64,000 bases of DNA from contig NZ_SOCP01000005.1 in assembly GCF_004364325.1 (NCBI RefSeq), positions 496,001 to 560,000 on the forward strand, in the 5' to 3' direction. Within the stretch, counting starts at the first letter, position 1; every line of letters begins with the position of its first letter. A model generated the notes under the pieces. That model had not been told where the DNA came from. It saw only the letters and a list, made by a program, of their open reading frames with translations, and searched no databases. A program made the position numbers and the translations under genes. Source of the DNA: Actinophytocola oryzae. GTDB taxonomy: Bacteria > Actinomycetota > Actinomycetes > Mycobacteriales > Pseudonocardiaceae. This document shows positions 51,511 through 60,246 of the stretch, in pieces.

Positions 51511-51524
51511 CTACTCTAGAGTAG
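51511..51524. promoter_or_regulatory. Perfect palindrome CTACTCTAGAGTAG, putative operator
   Basis: A 14-bp perfect palindrome between the amidase stop and the acyl-CoA dehydrogenase start, with AT-rich sequence (GTTAAATAACGG) next to it. It is a candidate TetR-type operator for the two-gene dehydrogenase operon. Confidence 0.6.
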
Positions 51525-51558
51525 GGTACGCGAGGACACCCTCCCGAGGTGACCCCGG

Positions 51559-52932
51559 TCACGGGCGCACCGACTGCCACGGCCGCGCCCGCTCGAACGC
51601 CGCACACGCGGCGAGGACCCGCGCGTCGGCGTGCCGAGGCCCCACCACCTGCAGCCCCACGGGCAGTCCCGCCGACGTGAAACCGCACGGGAGCGTCGCG
51701 GCAGGCTGCTGTGTCATGTTGAAGGGGTAGGTGAACCCCGTCCACGAGGTCCACCGACCCTCGCCGGACGGCGTCTCGACGCCTGCCTCGAACGCCGCGA
51801 TCGGCATGGTCGGCGTGACGAGCAGGTCGTGGCGCTCGTGGAACTCACCCATGATCCGACCCAGCTCGGCACGGGTCGCGGTCGCGTCGAGGTACTCCAG
51901 CGCCGAGTATCGCGCGCCACGCTCGCGGACCTCGCGCAGGCCGGGGTCGAGATCGGCGAGCTGGTCGTCGGTCAGCGCCGCGGTCGCCGCGGCGGCACCG
52001 GAGAACCACAGTGTGTGGAACGCGTCGATCGGGTCCGCGAAGCCGGGGTCCGCCGTGGTGACGACCGCGCCCAGCTCGGCGAACACCTCGACCGCACGCT
52101 CGACCAGCTCGGCGACCTCGCTGTTGACGGACACGTGGCCGAGCGTCGGGCTGAACGCGATCCGCAGGCCCGCCACCGACCCGGCGTCGGCGGCAGCGGC
52201 GAACGAGCCAGGCGGGCGTGGTCCGGCCGACCAGTCCCGGCTGTCCGTCCCGGACAGCACGTCGAGTGCGAGTGCCGCGTCACGCACGGTCCACGCCAGC
52301 GGACCGGCGTGCGAGAGGGTGCCGAACGGGCTCGCGGGGAAGATCGGCACGAGCCCGTAGGTCGCCTTGATGCCGAACACGCCGCTGAACGACGCCGGGA
52401 TGCGGATCGACCCGCCGCCGTCGGTGCCGAGCGCGATCGTGCCCATGCCGGTGGCGACCGCGACGGCCGCGCCGCCGCTCGAGCCGCCCGAGGTCCTCGT
52501 CGCGTCCCACGGGTTCCTGGTGACCCCCGTGAGCGGGTTGTCGGTGACGCCCTTCCAGCCGAGCTCGGGTGTCGTGGTCTTGCCGATGATCACGGCGTTG
52601 TGCTCACGCAGCCGCGCGACGGCAGGCGCGTCGACGTCCCAGGGCTGGTCGGGGCTGATCGTCCGCGAGCCACGCAGTGTCGGCAGGCCCCTGGTGAGGA
52701 GCAGGTCCTTCACCGAGACAGGCACGCCGTCCAGCAGGCCGCGGGGCTCACCGCGCCGCCACCGCGCCGCCGACTCGGCCGCCTGCGCAAGCGCTTGCGG
52801 GGCGTCGACCAGGCAGAACGCGTTGAGCTTCCCGTTCAGCTCGTCGATCCGGGCGAGGGCGTCCCTCGTCGCCTCGACCGGTGAGCGTCGACCGGCCCGG
52901 TAGTCCGCCAACAACTCGGTCGCGCTGATCAA
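51559..52932 (-). CDS. Amidase (amidase signature family)
   Basis: 457 residues with the Ser-cisSer-Lys machinery: Lys75 (VSVKDL), the GGSSGG loop with cis-Ser near 151, and nucleophile Ser near 175 in TDGGGSIRIP, 24 residues apart as in the family. It hydrolyses amide bonds in small substrates. TTG 52932 is chosen as start because GGAG lies 5 nt upstream; a longer GTG start at 52953 lacks a ribosome-binding site. No regulatory link to neighbours is visible. Confidence 0.85.
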   Translation of the reverse strand: MISATELLADYRAGRRSPVEATRDALARIDELNGKLNAFCLVDAPQALAQAAESAARWRRGEPRGLLDGVPVSVKDLLLTRGLPTLRGSRTISPDQPWDVDAPAVARLREHNAVIIGKTTTPELGWKGVTDNPLTGVTRNPWDATRTSGGSSGGAAVAVATGMGTIALGTDGGGSIRIPASFSGVFGIKATYGLVPIFPASPFGTLSHAGPLAWTVRDAALALDVLSGTDSRDWSAGPRPPGSFAAAADAGSVAGLRIAFSPTLGHVSVNSEVAELVERAVEVFAELGAVVTTADPGFADPIDAFHTLWFSGAAAATAALTDDQLADLDPGLREVRERGARYSALEYLDATATRAELGRIMGEFHERHDLLVTPTMPIAAFEAGVETPSGEGRWTSWTGFTYPFNMTQQPAATLPCGFTSAGLPVGLQVVGPRHADARVLAACAAFERARPWQSVRP

Positions 52933-53137
52933 GGCTGCTCCCTCACTGTTCACCTGGTCGCGACGGCGCGTGATCCAGGTACCTCGGCAGAGTGTCCATC
53001 GACAGTGACACCGGCTCTTCCCGCGCCGAGCCGCGGCGGCGAACGAATCAATAGATCCTTTGTGGTCTCGCTCGGGCGCACTAGTTCCCCATTAACAAGG
53101 GATTCTACCGACCCGGTATCCCCCGCCTGGGTGATAC

Positions 53138-53863
53138 TCAGCAGGTGGGTCCTTCGGTTCTCAGAAGATCCGTGTTGAACTTGCCGTCCACTATGGATAA
53201 CGCCAGTTCGCTCACCCGCGTGTTGTTGCTCCTCGCGTAGCTGCGAAGCGTGGCGAAGGCCGTTGTTGTCGTCAGGCCGAGGCGCTCGGCGAGTACACCC
53301 TTTGCCTGTTCGATGATCACCCGGCTGTTGAGCGCGTGCTGCAGCTGCGCGGCCAGCGTCTCCTGACGACGCAGAGCGCGGGTGCCGAGGATGCCGATCG
53401 TCGCCACGTCGGCCATCGCCCGGGCCAGACGGGTCTCCGACTTCTCCAGCGGTCCGCGCTCCGTGCGGAACAGGCTCAGGGTGCCGATCAGGTCTTCCCG
53501 CCGGCACAACGGCACCGCGTGGACCGCGGCGAAGCCCGCAAGAGTGGCCGCCGCCACGTAGCGGGGCCAGCGGTCGCGCTCGGCGGCCAGGTCCGGCACC
53601 GCTACTTCTTCACCAGTTCGACAGCAGTCTCGCCAAGGTCCCTCATCATTCCGCTGGGCCGCCAACTCGATCAGGGCGGCACGCTCGCTCGACGCGACGA
53701 CACCGTGATCGATCAGGAACACGCCCACAGCGTCCACATCGAGCAGACGAACGCAGCGATTCGCCAGCAGCCGCAGAAAGTCGTCAAGATCGAACTCTGT
53801 CGCCAGGGTGTCCGCGAGCTCGACGAGTGTTTCTGCCAGTTCCTCCGCCGGCTTGCTGGTCAC
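53138..53863 (-). CDS. GAF-ANTAR domain regulator (RNA-binding antiterminator type)
   Basis: 241 residues: a GAF sensor domain over about 15-165 (LLDVDAVGVFLIDHG, FAAVHAVPLCRREDLIGTLS) and a C-terminal ANTAR domain (LQHALNSRVIIEQAKGVLAE, LTTTTAFATLRSYARSNNTR). ANTAR proteins bind hairpin pairs in nascent RNA and prevent termination. The target RNA is not evident nearby. GTG start at 53863. A 296-bp gene-free stretch separates it from the sigma-factor gene. Confidence 0.87.
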   Translation of the reverse strand: MTSKPAEELAETLVELADTLATEFDLDDFLRLLANRCVRLLDVDAVGVFLIDHGVVASSERAALIELAAQRNDEGPWRDCCRTGEEVAVPDLAAERDRWPRYVAAATLAGFAAVHAVPLCRREDLIGTLSLFRTERGPLEKSETRLARAMADVATIGILGTRALRRQETLAAQLQHALNSRVIIEQAKGVLAERLGLTTTTAFATLRSYARSNNTRVSELALSIVDGKFNTDLLRTEGPTC

Positions 53864-54061
53864 GACGTAAGACTACGGCCGAATGATCAGTTTCGGGGCA
53901 AGCCCGACGGGTCACTGCCCACTATTTGACGAAAAGTCGTACGCAGCCGTATCCCTTTCTAATAGCGCCCAACGAAGATCATTTATAGGCCGCGCGTCAC
54001 GCAGCGCAGTGGAGTCGGCACGCTCCGACAGAGGTCTACTCTCCGTGGTTGTCCCTAGGGT

Positions 54062-54098
54062 CCAACAGCAATCGAACAGGGCCCTTGGACTCTGTTGG
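54062..54098. other. Hairpin with 7-bp stem in the gene-free stretch 53864-54159
   Basis: CCAACAG and CTGTTGG separated by 23 nt containing GGGCCC, about 62 bp upstream of the sigma-factor GTG. The rest of 53864-54159 is relatively AT-rich and holds no gene I can support. The hairpin may be in the sigma gene's leader. Confidence 0.4.
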
Positions 54099-54159
54099 TT
54101 GACGGTTGAAATTTACGAAACTCACTCACGTGCGGGAGTCGCGTTAGCGTGGAGGCCTC

Positions 54160-54774
54160 GTGAGTGCGCAGGTAATGTCATCGGATGCTACTGAGATCTT
54201 CTCTCGTCTCAAGAGCGCCGCGTTCCATGAGCTTGTCAAGTCGTCGATGGCGGGGGACCAGGAAGCCGTCGCGACCTTGTTCAGCTGGATCAGACCGGCG
54301 ATAGTTCGCTACTGTCGGTCACGGATTGGTCGCAGTGGTTCGGCCTACTCATCGGCCGACGATGTGGCCCAGGAGATCTGCATGGCGGTCCTCGGCGCGC
54401 TGTCGCGCTACGGGGACGAGCCGGAGTCGTTCCTTCCTTTCGTGTACGGCATCGCCGCGCACAAGGTGGCGGACCACTACCGGCGGGCGGGCCGGGACCG
54501 GTCGGACCCCTCGGCGGACGTGCCGGACGGGATCGACCTCGGTGCCAGCCCGGAGCAGCTGATCATGGCGGCTGACCTTCGGGAGAGGTTGACCGCTCTG
54601 CTGGGGACGCTGCCGCCCAGGCAGCGGGAGATCCTCGTGCTGAGGCTGATCGTCGGCCTGTCGGCACAGGAGACGGCCACGGCGGTGGGGCTCACGCCGA
54701 CGGCCGTACGAGTCACGCAGCACCGCGCCCTCGCGAAGCTGCGCAACTCGCTGTCCCACTCCGAGTGGGTGTAG
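54160..54774 (+). CDS. Sigma factor of the ShbA/SigD type
   Basis: 204 residues. Region 2 has YSSADDVAQEICMAVLGALS and FVYGIAAHKVADHYRRAGRD; region 4 has LGTLPPRQREILVLRLIVGL followed by the helix-turn-helix SAQETATAVGLTPTAVRVTQ. The DRSDPSADVPDG linker is characteristic of ShbA, the streptomycete factor that transcribes hrdB, and of mycobacterial SigD. GTG 54160 with GGAGG 4 nt upstream; ATG 54175 is possible. Confidence 0.85.
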   Translation: MSAQVMSSDATEIFSRLKSAAFHELVKSSMAGDQEAVATLFSWIRPAIVRYCRSRIGRSGSAYSSADDVAQEICMAVLGALSRYGDEPESFLPFVYGIAAHKVADHYRRAGRDRSDPSADVPDGIDLGASPEQLIMAADLRERLTALLGTLPPRQREILVLRLIVGLSAQETATAVGLTPTAVRVTQHRALAKLRNSLSHSEWV

Positions 54775-54778
54775 GGAC

Positions 54779-55384
54779 TCAGTTCCCCTGCGCTCGCAGG
54801 TAGATCTGCACCTCCAGGCGGTTCCGCTCGGCTTCTGCCTTGACCTCGTCGACGTCGAGGATCCGGAAGCCGGCCCGCTCGACGACCTGCGCCAGCTCGT
54901 CGGGCGGGTACGCGGTGGCCGCGGCGGGCACACCCATGAAGCTGATCGGGAACTGGTCGAAGTCGCCGAGCACCATGGCGACCTGGAGGAGTTTCGGCCC
55001 CCGCAGCTGTCCGCGGAGCGTGCTGAGCAGTGGGGGGATGTCCCGTCGGGGCAGCATGATGAACGCGAAGAACGCGACGGCGGCGTCGAACTCACCGAGG
55101 TCGGCGATGTTCCGCATGTCGCGGTGCAGGTAGTGGCCGCCGGGCGCCTGCCGCCCGGCCAGGTCCAGCATCACCGACGACTCGTCGACGCCGACGACGT
55201 CGAGGCCCGCGTCGAGTAGCTGTTTGGCCGTCGGCAGCCCGCCGCCGCACCCGAGATCGAGCACCCGCGCCCCGGGGTCGAGCCGACTGATCAGCCAGTT
55301 GCCTTCCGCAACTTGCGCATCCCGCTCCTGGAACGAGTCCTCGTAGCGCTTGCCGATCTGGTCGAAGGGCGGAGTGTCGGCCAC
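54779..55384 (-). CDS. SAM-dependent methyltransferase (class I)
   Basis: 201 residues with the SAM-binding motif VLDLGCGGG at 41-49, VVGVDESSVMLDLA and YLHRDMRNIADLGEFDAAVA. Small-molecule methyltransferase of unknown substrate. GTG start. It converges with the sigma-factor gene (4-bp gap) and lies 37 bp downstream of the kstR stop on the same strand, so read-through from kstR is possible. Confidence 0.83.
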   Translation of the reverse strand: MADTPPFDQIGKRYEDSFQERDAQVAEGNWLISRLDPGARVLDLGCGGGLPTAKQLLDAGLDVVGVDESSVMLDLAGRQAPGGHYLHRDMRNIADLGEFDAAVAFFAFIMLPRRDIPPLLSTLRGQLRGPKLLQVAMVLGDFDQFPISFMGVPAAATAYPPDELAQVVERAGFRILDVDEVKAEAERNRLEVQIYLRAQGN

Positions 55385-55421
55385 CGTCCCAGCATGCCGC
55401 GACCTGGCGTGAGGAGTCCAG

Positions 55422-56048
55422 TCAGCTCGCGTTGCCCGCCAGCAGCAGGCGAACCGTCAGCTCGAGCCGGTCGGCGACGTCCGAGGCGGACGACCGCCGG
55501 GTCACCCAGGCGACCAGGTTCGACAGCCACACGTCGCCGATCACCCTGGCCAGCGCGCGGTCCTCCTCCGTCGGCTCGCCCTCGTGCAGCGCGTGCGTGA
55601 ACATCCGCTCGATCTGCTTGGCGACCGCGTCGACCTCGGCGGCGGCCGAGGCGTCGGCGAACATGAACGCCCTGGTCATCGCCTCGGTGAGGTTCGGGTC
55701 ACGCTGCATGGCGCGGGTGATCCTGCCCAGCACGAACAGCATCCGGTCATACGCCGTGTCCCCCGGCAGGTTCGCGCGCTCGGTGCGTTCCTGCCCCTGC
55801 TCCAGCTCGCGCGCCAGACCCGACACCAGCAGGTGGATCTTCGAGGGGAAGTACCGGTAGAGGGTGCCGAGCGCGACGTCGGCCTTCTCCGCGACCGCCC
55901 GCATCTGGACCGCCTCGAAGCCGCCCTTCGACGCCAGGGCTATGGTCGCGTCCAGGATCCTCTTGCGACGGTCCCGTTGCGCGGCCGAGCCGAGCTCGTC
56001 GGAGAGCACGTTCAGCGCGTTCGCACCGGACGTTCGCGGTCTCGCCAT
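55422..56048 (-). CDS. kstR: KstR, TetR-family repressor of the cholesterol regulon
   Basis: 208 residues. The helix-turn-helix region LASKGGFEAVQMRAVAEKADVALGTLYRYFPSK and the ligand-domain segments RAMQRDPNLTEAMTRAFMFA and RVIGDVWLSNLVAWVTRRSS closely follow the mycobacterial KstR sequence. KstR represses upper-pathway genes until a 3-oxocholest-4-enoyl-CoA-type ligand binds. It is divergent from fadE34, as in M. tuberculosis. A weak operator copy lies 16 bp upstream of its ATG, consistent with autoregulation. All KstR-type operators listed in this window are its predicted targets. Confidence 0.94.
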   Translation of the reverse strand: MARPRTSGANALNVLSDELGSAAQRDRRKRILDATIALASKGGFEAVQMRAVAEKADVALGTLYRYFPSKIHLLVSGLARELEQGQERTERANLPGDTAYDRMLFVLGRITRAMQRDPNLTEAMTRAFMFADASAAAEVDAVAKQIERMFTHALHEGEPTEEDRALARVIGDVWLSNLVAWVTRRSSASDVADRLELTVRLLLAGNAS

Positions 56049-56064
56049 CAATTGACCCCTGTAT

Positions 56065-56078
56065 CGGAACGCGTTCCT
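56065..56078. promoter_or_regulatory. Weak KstR-like operator upstream of kstR
   Basis: CGGAACGCGTTCCT keeps the AAC-N2-GTT core and near-perfect dyad symmetry but lacks the outer T and A of the consensus. It lies 16 bp from the kstR start; a weak autoregulatory site is expected for a repressor. Confidence 0.6.
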
Positions 56079-56144
56079 GCCTGCGGCTCCCAGCTTACTC
56101 GACCCACGTACCGGACATGTTACGTCCGTCCATCCCGCAAAAAC

Positions 56145-56158
56145 TAGAACGTGTTCTA
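56145..56158. promoter_or_regulatory. KstR operator upstream of fadE34
   Basis: TAGAACGTGTTCTA is a full consensus match and nearly palindromic, ending 11 bp before the fadE34 GTG. TATACT overlaps its right edge and ends 7 nt before the GTG, a clear -10 for a leaderless mRNA. Confidence 0.92.
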
Positions 56159-56169
56159 TACTCAGGCTC

Positions 56170-58170
56170 GTGTCCTTCGAGGCTGCCATCCGCGACGCCG
56201 CCAGGCGCGCGGACACCCTGGCCACCGTCCGCGCGATGGAGACCGAGCCACACACCTTCACCAAACACGCCGACATGGTCGCCGAGCTGGGGCTGTGCAC
56301 GATCACCCAGGACGGCGGCACGCTCGCCGACCAGGCAGCGGCGCTGACGACGGCGGCCGAGTACCTGATCCCGGGCCCGGTCCTGCCTGCCGCACTGGGC
56401 AGTGTCCTCGGGTTGCCGCAGGTCACGGCCGTCGCGCTCGACACGGACGTGACGTTGACCGGCGACCGCGCCACCGGCACCGCCACCCCCGTGCTCGGCG
56501 CGGACGGCGTCGTCCTCCTCCGTGCACGCGACGGCACCGCCACCGTCTGGTGCACGGTCGAGCACGACCTCTCGCCGCTGACCCCACTCGACTTCTCCCG
56601 TCCACTCGGACGGCTCACGCTCGACGACACCCCCGTGACCAGGCACGACCTCGACGACGTCGAGCACCTGGCCGCGACGCTCTTCGCCGCGGAGGCCGCG
56701 GGCGTCGCGCGCTGGTGTCTCGACACGGCCGTCGCCTACGCCGGGATCCGCGAGCAGTTCGGCAGGCCCATCGGGTCGTTCCAGGCGGTCAAGCACCTGT
56801 GCGCCGAGATGCTGTGCCGCGCGGAGCAGGCCGCGGCGCTGGCGTGGGACGCGGCCCGCGCGCCGGCCGGCATCTCCGCGCCCGCCGCCGCGGCACTCGC
56901 GCTGGACGCGGCGGTCGACAACGCCAAGGACTGCGTGCAGGTCCTCGGCGGCATCGGGTTCACCTGGGAGCACGACGCCCACCTGTACCTGCGGCGCGCC
57001 CTCGCGAACCGGCAGCTGCTGGGCGGCAGTGCCCGCTGGCGGCGCAGGGTGGCCGAGCTGGCCATGGCGGGCGAGCGGCGCGGGCTGGGCATCGTGGCCG
57101 ACGACCTCGAGACCCGTGCGGCCGCGCGGGCACTCGCTGCCGAGGTCGCCGGGTTGCCTCCCGAGCAGCAGCGGGCACGCCTGGCGGACAGCGGGTACCT
57201 GACCCCACACTGGCCGAGGCCGTACGGCCTCGCCGCCGACGCCAGGGCCCAGCTCGTGATCGACGAGGAGCTGACGAACGCGGGGGTGCGCAGGCCGGAC
57301 CTCGTGATCGGCGCGTGGGCCGCGCCGACGATCCTCACGCACGGCACCGACGAGCAGAAGGACCGGTTCGTGCCGCCGACGCTGCGGGGCGAGCTGAGCT
57401 GGTGCCAGCTGTTCTCCGAGCCGGGTGCGGGTTCGGACCTGGCCTCGCTGCGCACCAGGGCAGTGAGGGTCGACCGAGGTTGGCAGCTGTCCGGCCAGAA
57501 GGTGTGGACCTCGTCCGCGGTCGAGGCGGACTGGGGCATCTGCCTCGCCCGCACCGACCCGAACGCGAGCAAGCACGCCGGCATCACGTACTTCCTCGTC
57601 GACATGGCCTCCCCCGGCATCACGCTGCGACCGCTGCGGGAGATCACCGGCGAGGCGCGGTTCAACGAGGTGTTCCTCGACGACGTGTTCGTGCCGGACG
57701 ACTGCGTGGTCGGCGAGGTCGACGGCGGCTGGCCCCTGGCACGCACGACGCTGGCCAACGAACGGGTCGCGCTCGGCGGCGGCTCGTCGCTCGGCGAGGG
57801 GGTCGAACGGCTGCTCGCGTTGGCGGGCGACCTCGACGACGGCGCCCGCGAGCGCGTCGGTTTCCTGGTGGCGCAGGGGCTCTCGGTGTCACTCGTGGAC
57901 CTGCGGGCCACGCTCCGCCAGCTGGACGGACGCGGCCCGGGACCGGAGTCGAGCGTGTGCAAGCTGGTCGGCGTGCGTCAGCGCCAGGACGTCGCCGAGG
58001 CGGCCGTCGAGCTGCTCGGGCCTGCCGCGGCAGGCGTCGACGACACCACCGGACCCGCCATCCACGAGCTGCTGCTCACCCGCTGCCTCAGCATCGCCGG
58101 CGGCACCACGCAGGTGCTGCGCAACCTCGTCGGCGAGCGAATTCTCGGCCTGCCAAGGGAGACACGCTGA
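56170..58170 (+). CDS. fadE34: FadE34 (ChsE3), fused tandem acyl-CoA dehydrogenase
   Basis: 666 residues consisting of two acyl-CoA dehydrogenase units. The N-terminal partner half (about 1-300) ends with IGFTWEHDAHLYLRRALANR. The catalytic half (about 320-666) has FSEPGAGSDLASLRTRAV and the terminal GGTTQVLRNLVGERILGLPR. It matches the fused FadE34/ChsE3 that dehydrogenates the C24 steroid side-chain CoA. GTG start, 11 nt after a perfect KstR operator, divergent from kstR. TGATG overlap leads directly into fadE28. Confidence 0.92.
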   Translation: MSFEAAIRDAARRADTLATVRAMETEPHTFTKHADMVAELGLCTITQDGGTLADQAAALTTAAEYLIPGPVLPAALGSVLGLPQVTAVALDTDVTLTGDRATGTATPVLGADGVVLLRARDGTATVWCTVEHDLSPLTPLDFSRPLGRLTLDDTPVTRHDLDDVEHLAATLFAAEAAGVARWCLDTAVAYAGIREQFGRPIGSFQAVKHLCAEMLCRAEQAAALAWDAARAPAGISAPAAAALALDAAVDNAKDCVQVLGGIGFTWEHDAHLYLRRALANRQLLGGSARWRRRVAELAMAGERRGLGIVADDLETRAAARALAAEVAGLPPEQQRARLADSGYLTPHWPRPYGLAADARAQLVIDEELTNAGVRRPDLVIGAWAAPTILTHGTDEQKDRFVPPTLRGELSWCQLFSEPGAGSDLASLRTRAVRVDRGWQLSGQKVWTSSAVEADWGICLARTDPNASKHAGITYFLVDMASPGITLRPLREITGEARFNEVFLDDVFVPDDCVVGEVDGGWPLARTTLANERVALGGGSSLGEGVERLLALAGDLDDGARERVGFLVAQGLSVSLVDLRATLRQLDGRGPGPESSVCKLVGVRQRQDVAEAAVELLGPAAAGVDDTTGPAIHELLLTRCLSIAGGTTQVLRNLVGERILGLPRETR

Positions 58171-59096
58171 TGGACTTCGCGCTGGACGACACGCACCAGG
58201 CCGTCGCGGGCCTGGCGAGGGACATCCTGGCCCGTGAGCCGGACCCCGACTCGGCGTGGAAGGCCCTCGCGCAGGCCGGTTTGCTGGCGGGCGAGGACCT
58301 CGGCGTGCTCGAGACGGCCCTGGTGCTCGGCGAGGTCGGCCGCGCGGCGGCTCCGCTGCCCGCCCTCGGCGCCGCGGTCGGGGTGCTCACAGTCGTCCAC
58401 TGTGGATCGGACGAGCAGCGGGAGACGGTGGCCGCCGAGCCGTCGCTCGCCGTCGCCCTGCGGGGTTCGGTGACCGTCTCCGCGGAGAACCTGTTGTCCG
58501 GCCGAGCGATCGGCGTGCCGCACGCGGCGGCCGCGCACCGGCTCCTGGTGCCGGCCGGGGACACGGTGTTCCTCGTCGCGCCGGAGGACACGACGCTGAT
58601 CGGGACCTACTCCTCGGCAGGCACTCCCGAGTACACCGTGGTCCTGGACAACACGCCGGGCGAACGGGTGTGCGACACCGAGCGGCTGCGACGGTTCGCG
58701 CTTGCCTGCGCCTGCGCGTACGGCGACGGGTTGCTGGCAGGCGCGCTCGACCTGACCGCGGCGTACATCCGGACCCGTGAGCAGTTCGGCAGGCCGCTCG
58801 CCACCTTCCAGGCCGTTGCGCAGCAGATCGCCGACGTCTACGTCGCCTCCCGCACACTGCACCTGGCCACCTGGTCGGCCGTCTGGCGGCTAACGGAGGG
58901 CCGAGATCCCGACAGCGACCTCGCCGTCGCCGGGTACTGGCTCGCCGCGGAGGCCATGCCGGCACTGCACACCTGCCACCACCTGCACGGTGGCGTCGGT
59001 GTGGACGCCACCTATGCCATGCACCGCTACTACGGGGCCACCAAGGACCTCGTCCGGCTGCTCGGCGGCGTCGAGCACCTGATGGCGGCGGTCTGA
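58170..59096 (+). CDS. fadE28: FadE28 (ChsE1), dehydrogenase subunit for the last side-chain round
   Basis: 308 residues of reduced acyl-CoA dehydrogenase: ETALVLGEVGRAAAPLPALG, RTREQFGRPLATFQAVAQQI near 200-219 and HHLHGGVGVDATYAMHRYYG near the C terminus. Order and coupling with fadE29, chsH2, chsH1 and ltp2 identify it as ChsE1, which forms an alpha2beta2 enzyme with ChsE2 oxidising 3-OPC-CoA. It is shorter than the mycobacterial protein (339 aa). Confidence 0.9.
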   Translation: MDFALDDTHQAVAGLARDILAREPDPDSAWKALAQAGLLAGEDLGVLETALVLGEVGRAAAPLPALGAAVGVLTVVHCGSDEQRETVAAEPSLAVALRGSVTVSAENLLSGRAIGVPHAAAAHRLLVPAGDTVFLVAPEDTTLIGTYSSAGTPEYTVVLDNTPGERVCDTERLRRFALACACAYGDGLLAGALDLTAAYIRTREQFGRPLATFQAVAQQIADVYVASRTLHLATWSAVWRLTEGRDPDSDLAVAGYWLAAEAMPALHTCHHLHGGVGVDATYAMHRYYGATKDLVRLLGGVEHLMAAV

Positions 59097-59097
59097 C

Positions 59098-60246
59098 ATG
59101 GACCTCGAGCTCACCCCCGGCCAGCACGCGCTCGCACTGGAGCTGCGCGAGTACTTCCGCGAGCTTCTGTCCACTTCGGAACGCGACGCGATGCTGACCG
59201 ACCGGCACGGCGAGACCTACCGCACTGTCGTACGCCGCATGGGCCGCGACGGCTGGCTCGGCGTCGGCTGGCCCGCCGAGTACGGCGGCCGCGGCTTCGG
59301 CATGGTCGAGCAGCAGATCTTCGTGAACGAGGCCGCCCGCGCCGACATCCCGCTGCCGGCCGTCACGCTGCAGACCGTCGGCCCGACGCTGCAGGTCTTC
59401 GGCACGCCGGCGCAGAAGGACTTCTTCCTGCCGAAGATCCTCGCGGGCGAGCTGCACTTCGCGATCGGTTACACGGAGTCGGAAGCGGGCACGGACCTCG
59501 CGTCGCTGCGTACCAGCGCGGTCCGCGACGGCGACACCTACGTCGTCAACGGGCAGAAGATCTTCACGACCGGCGCGCACGACGCCGACTACGTCTGGCT
59601 CGCGGTCCGCACCGACCAGAACGCGCCGAAGCACCGGGGGATCTCGATCCTCATCGTCGACACCAGCGATCCCGGCTTCTCGTGGACGCCGATCATCACC
59701 TGCGACGGCGCCCACCACGTCAACGCCACGTACTACAACGACGTCCGCGTGCCCGCGGACATGGTCGTCGGCGAGGAGAACGCGGGCTGGCGGCTCATCA
59801 CCACACAGCTCAACCACGAGCGTGTGATGCTCGGCCCGGCAGGCCGGATCGCCGTGCTGTACGAGCGGGTGCGGGACTGGGCCGCGGCGCGGGACCTGTT
59901 GGACCAGCCCGACGTCAGAAGGACCTTCGCCAGGGCGCGGGCCCACGTGCGGGTGAACGAGCTGCTGAACTGGCAGGTCGTCGCGGCAGGTGCCGAAGTG
60001 TCCATCGCGGACGCCTCGGCCACGAAGGTGTTCTCGTCCGACCGGATCCAGTGGCTCGGCCGTGAGCTGGAGGCGGTCGTCGGCACGCACGGCGACCCGG
60101 CCGACCCGGACACCGACGCGCTCGTGCGGTGGCTGGACGTGCAGGCGAAACGCAATCTGGTACTGACCTTCGGCGGCGGGGTGAACGAGGTGCAACGCGA
60201 GCTGATCGCCATGGCCGGCCTGAACCTGCCGAGGGTGCCGCGATGA
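59098..60246 (+). CDS. fadE29: FadE29 (ChsE2), dehydrogenase subunit for the last side-chain round
   Basis: 382 residues (mycobacterial FadE29: 387). Family segments GYTESEAGTDLASLRTSAVR near 122-141, VVNGQKIFTTGAHDADYVWL, and the C-terminal FGGGVNEVQRELIAMAGLNL, in which the usual NEIQR is NEVQR. Forms the FAD-binding heterotetramer with FadE28 for removal of the propionyl side chain. It starts 1 nt after the fadE28 stop and overlaps chsH2 by 4 nt. Confidence 0.91.
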   Translation: MDLELTPGQHALALELREYFRELLSTSERDAMLTDRHGETYRTVVRRMGRDGWLGVGWPAEYGGRGFGMVEQQIFVNEAARADIPLPAVTLQTVGPTLQVFGTPAQKDFFLPKILAGELHFAIGYTESEAGTDLASLRTSAVRDGDTYVVNGQKIFTTGAHDADYVWLAVRTDQNAPKHRGISILIVDTSDPGFSWTPIITCDGAHHVNATYYNDVRVPADMVVGEENAGWRLITTQLNHERVMLGPAGRIAVLYERVRDWAAARDLLDQPDVRRTFARARAHVRVNELLNWQVVAAGAEVSIADASATKVFSSDRIQWLGRELEAVVGTHGDPADPDTDALVRWLDVQAKRNLVLTFGGGVNEVQRELIAMAGLNLPRVPR

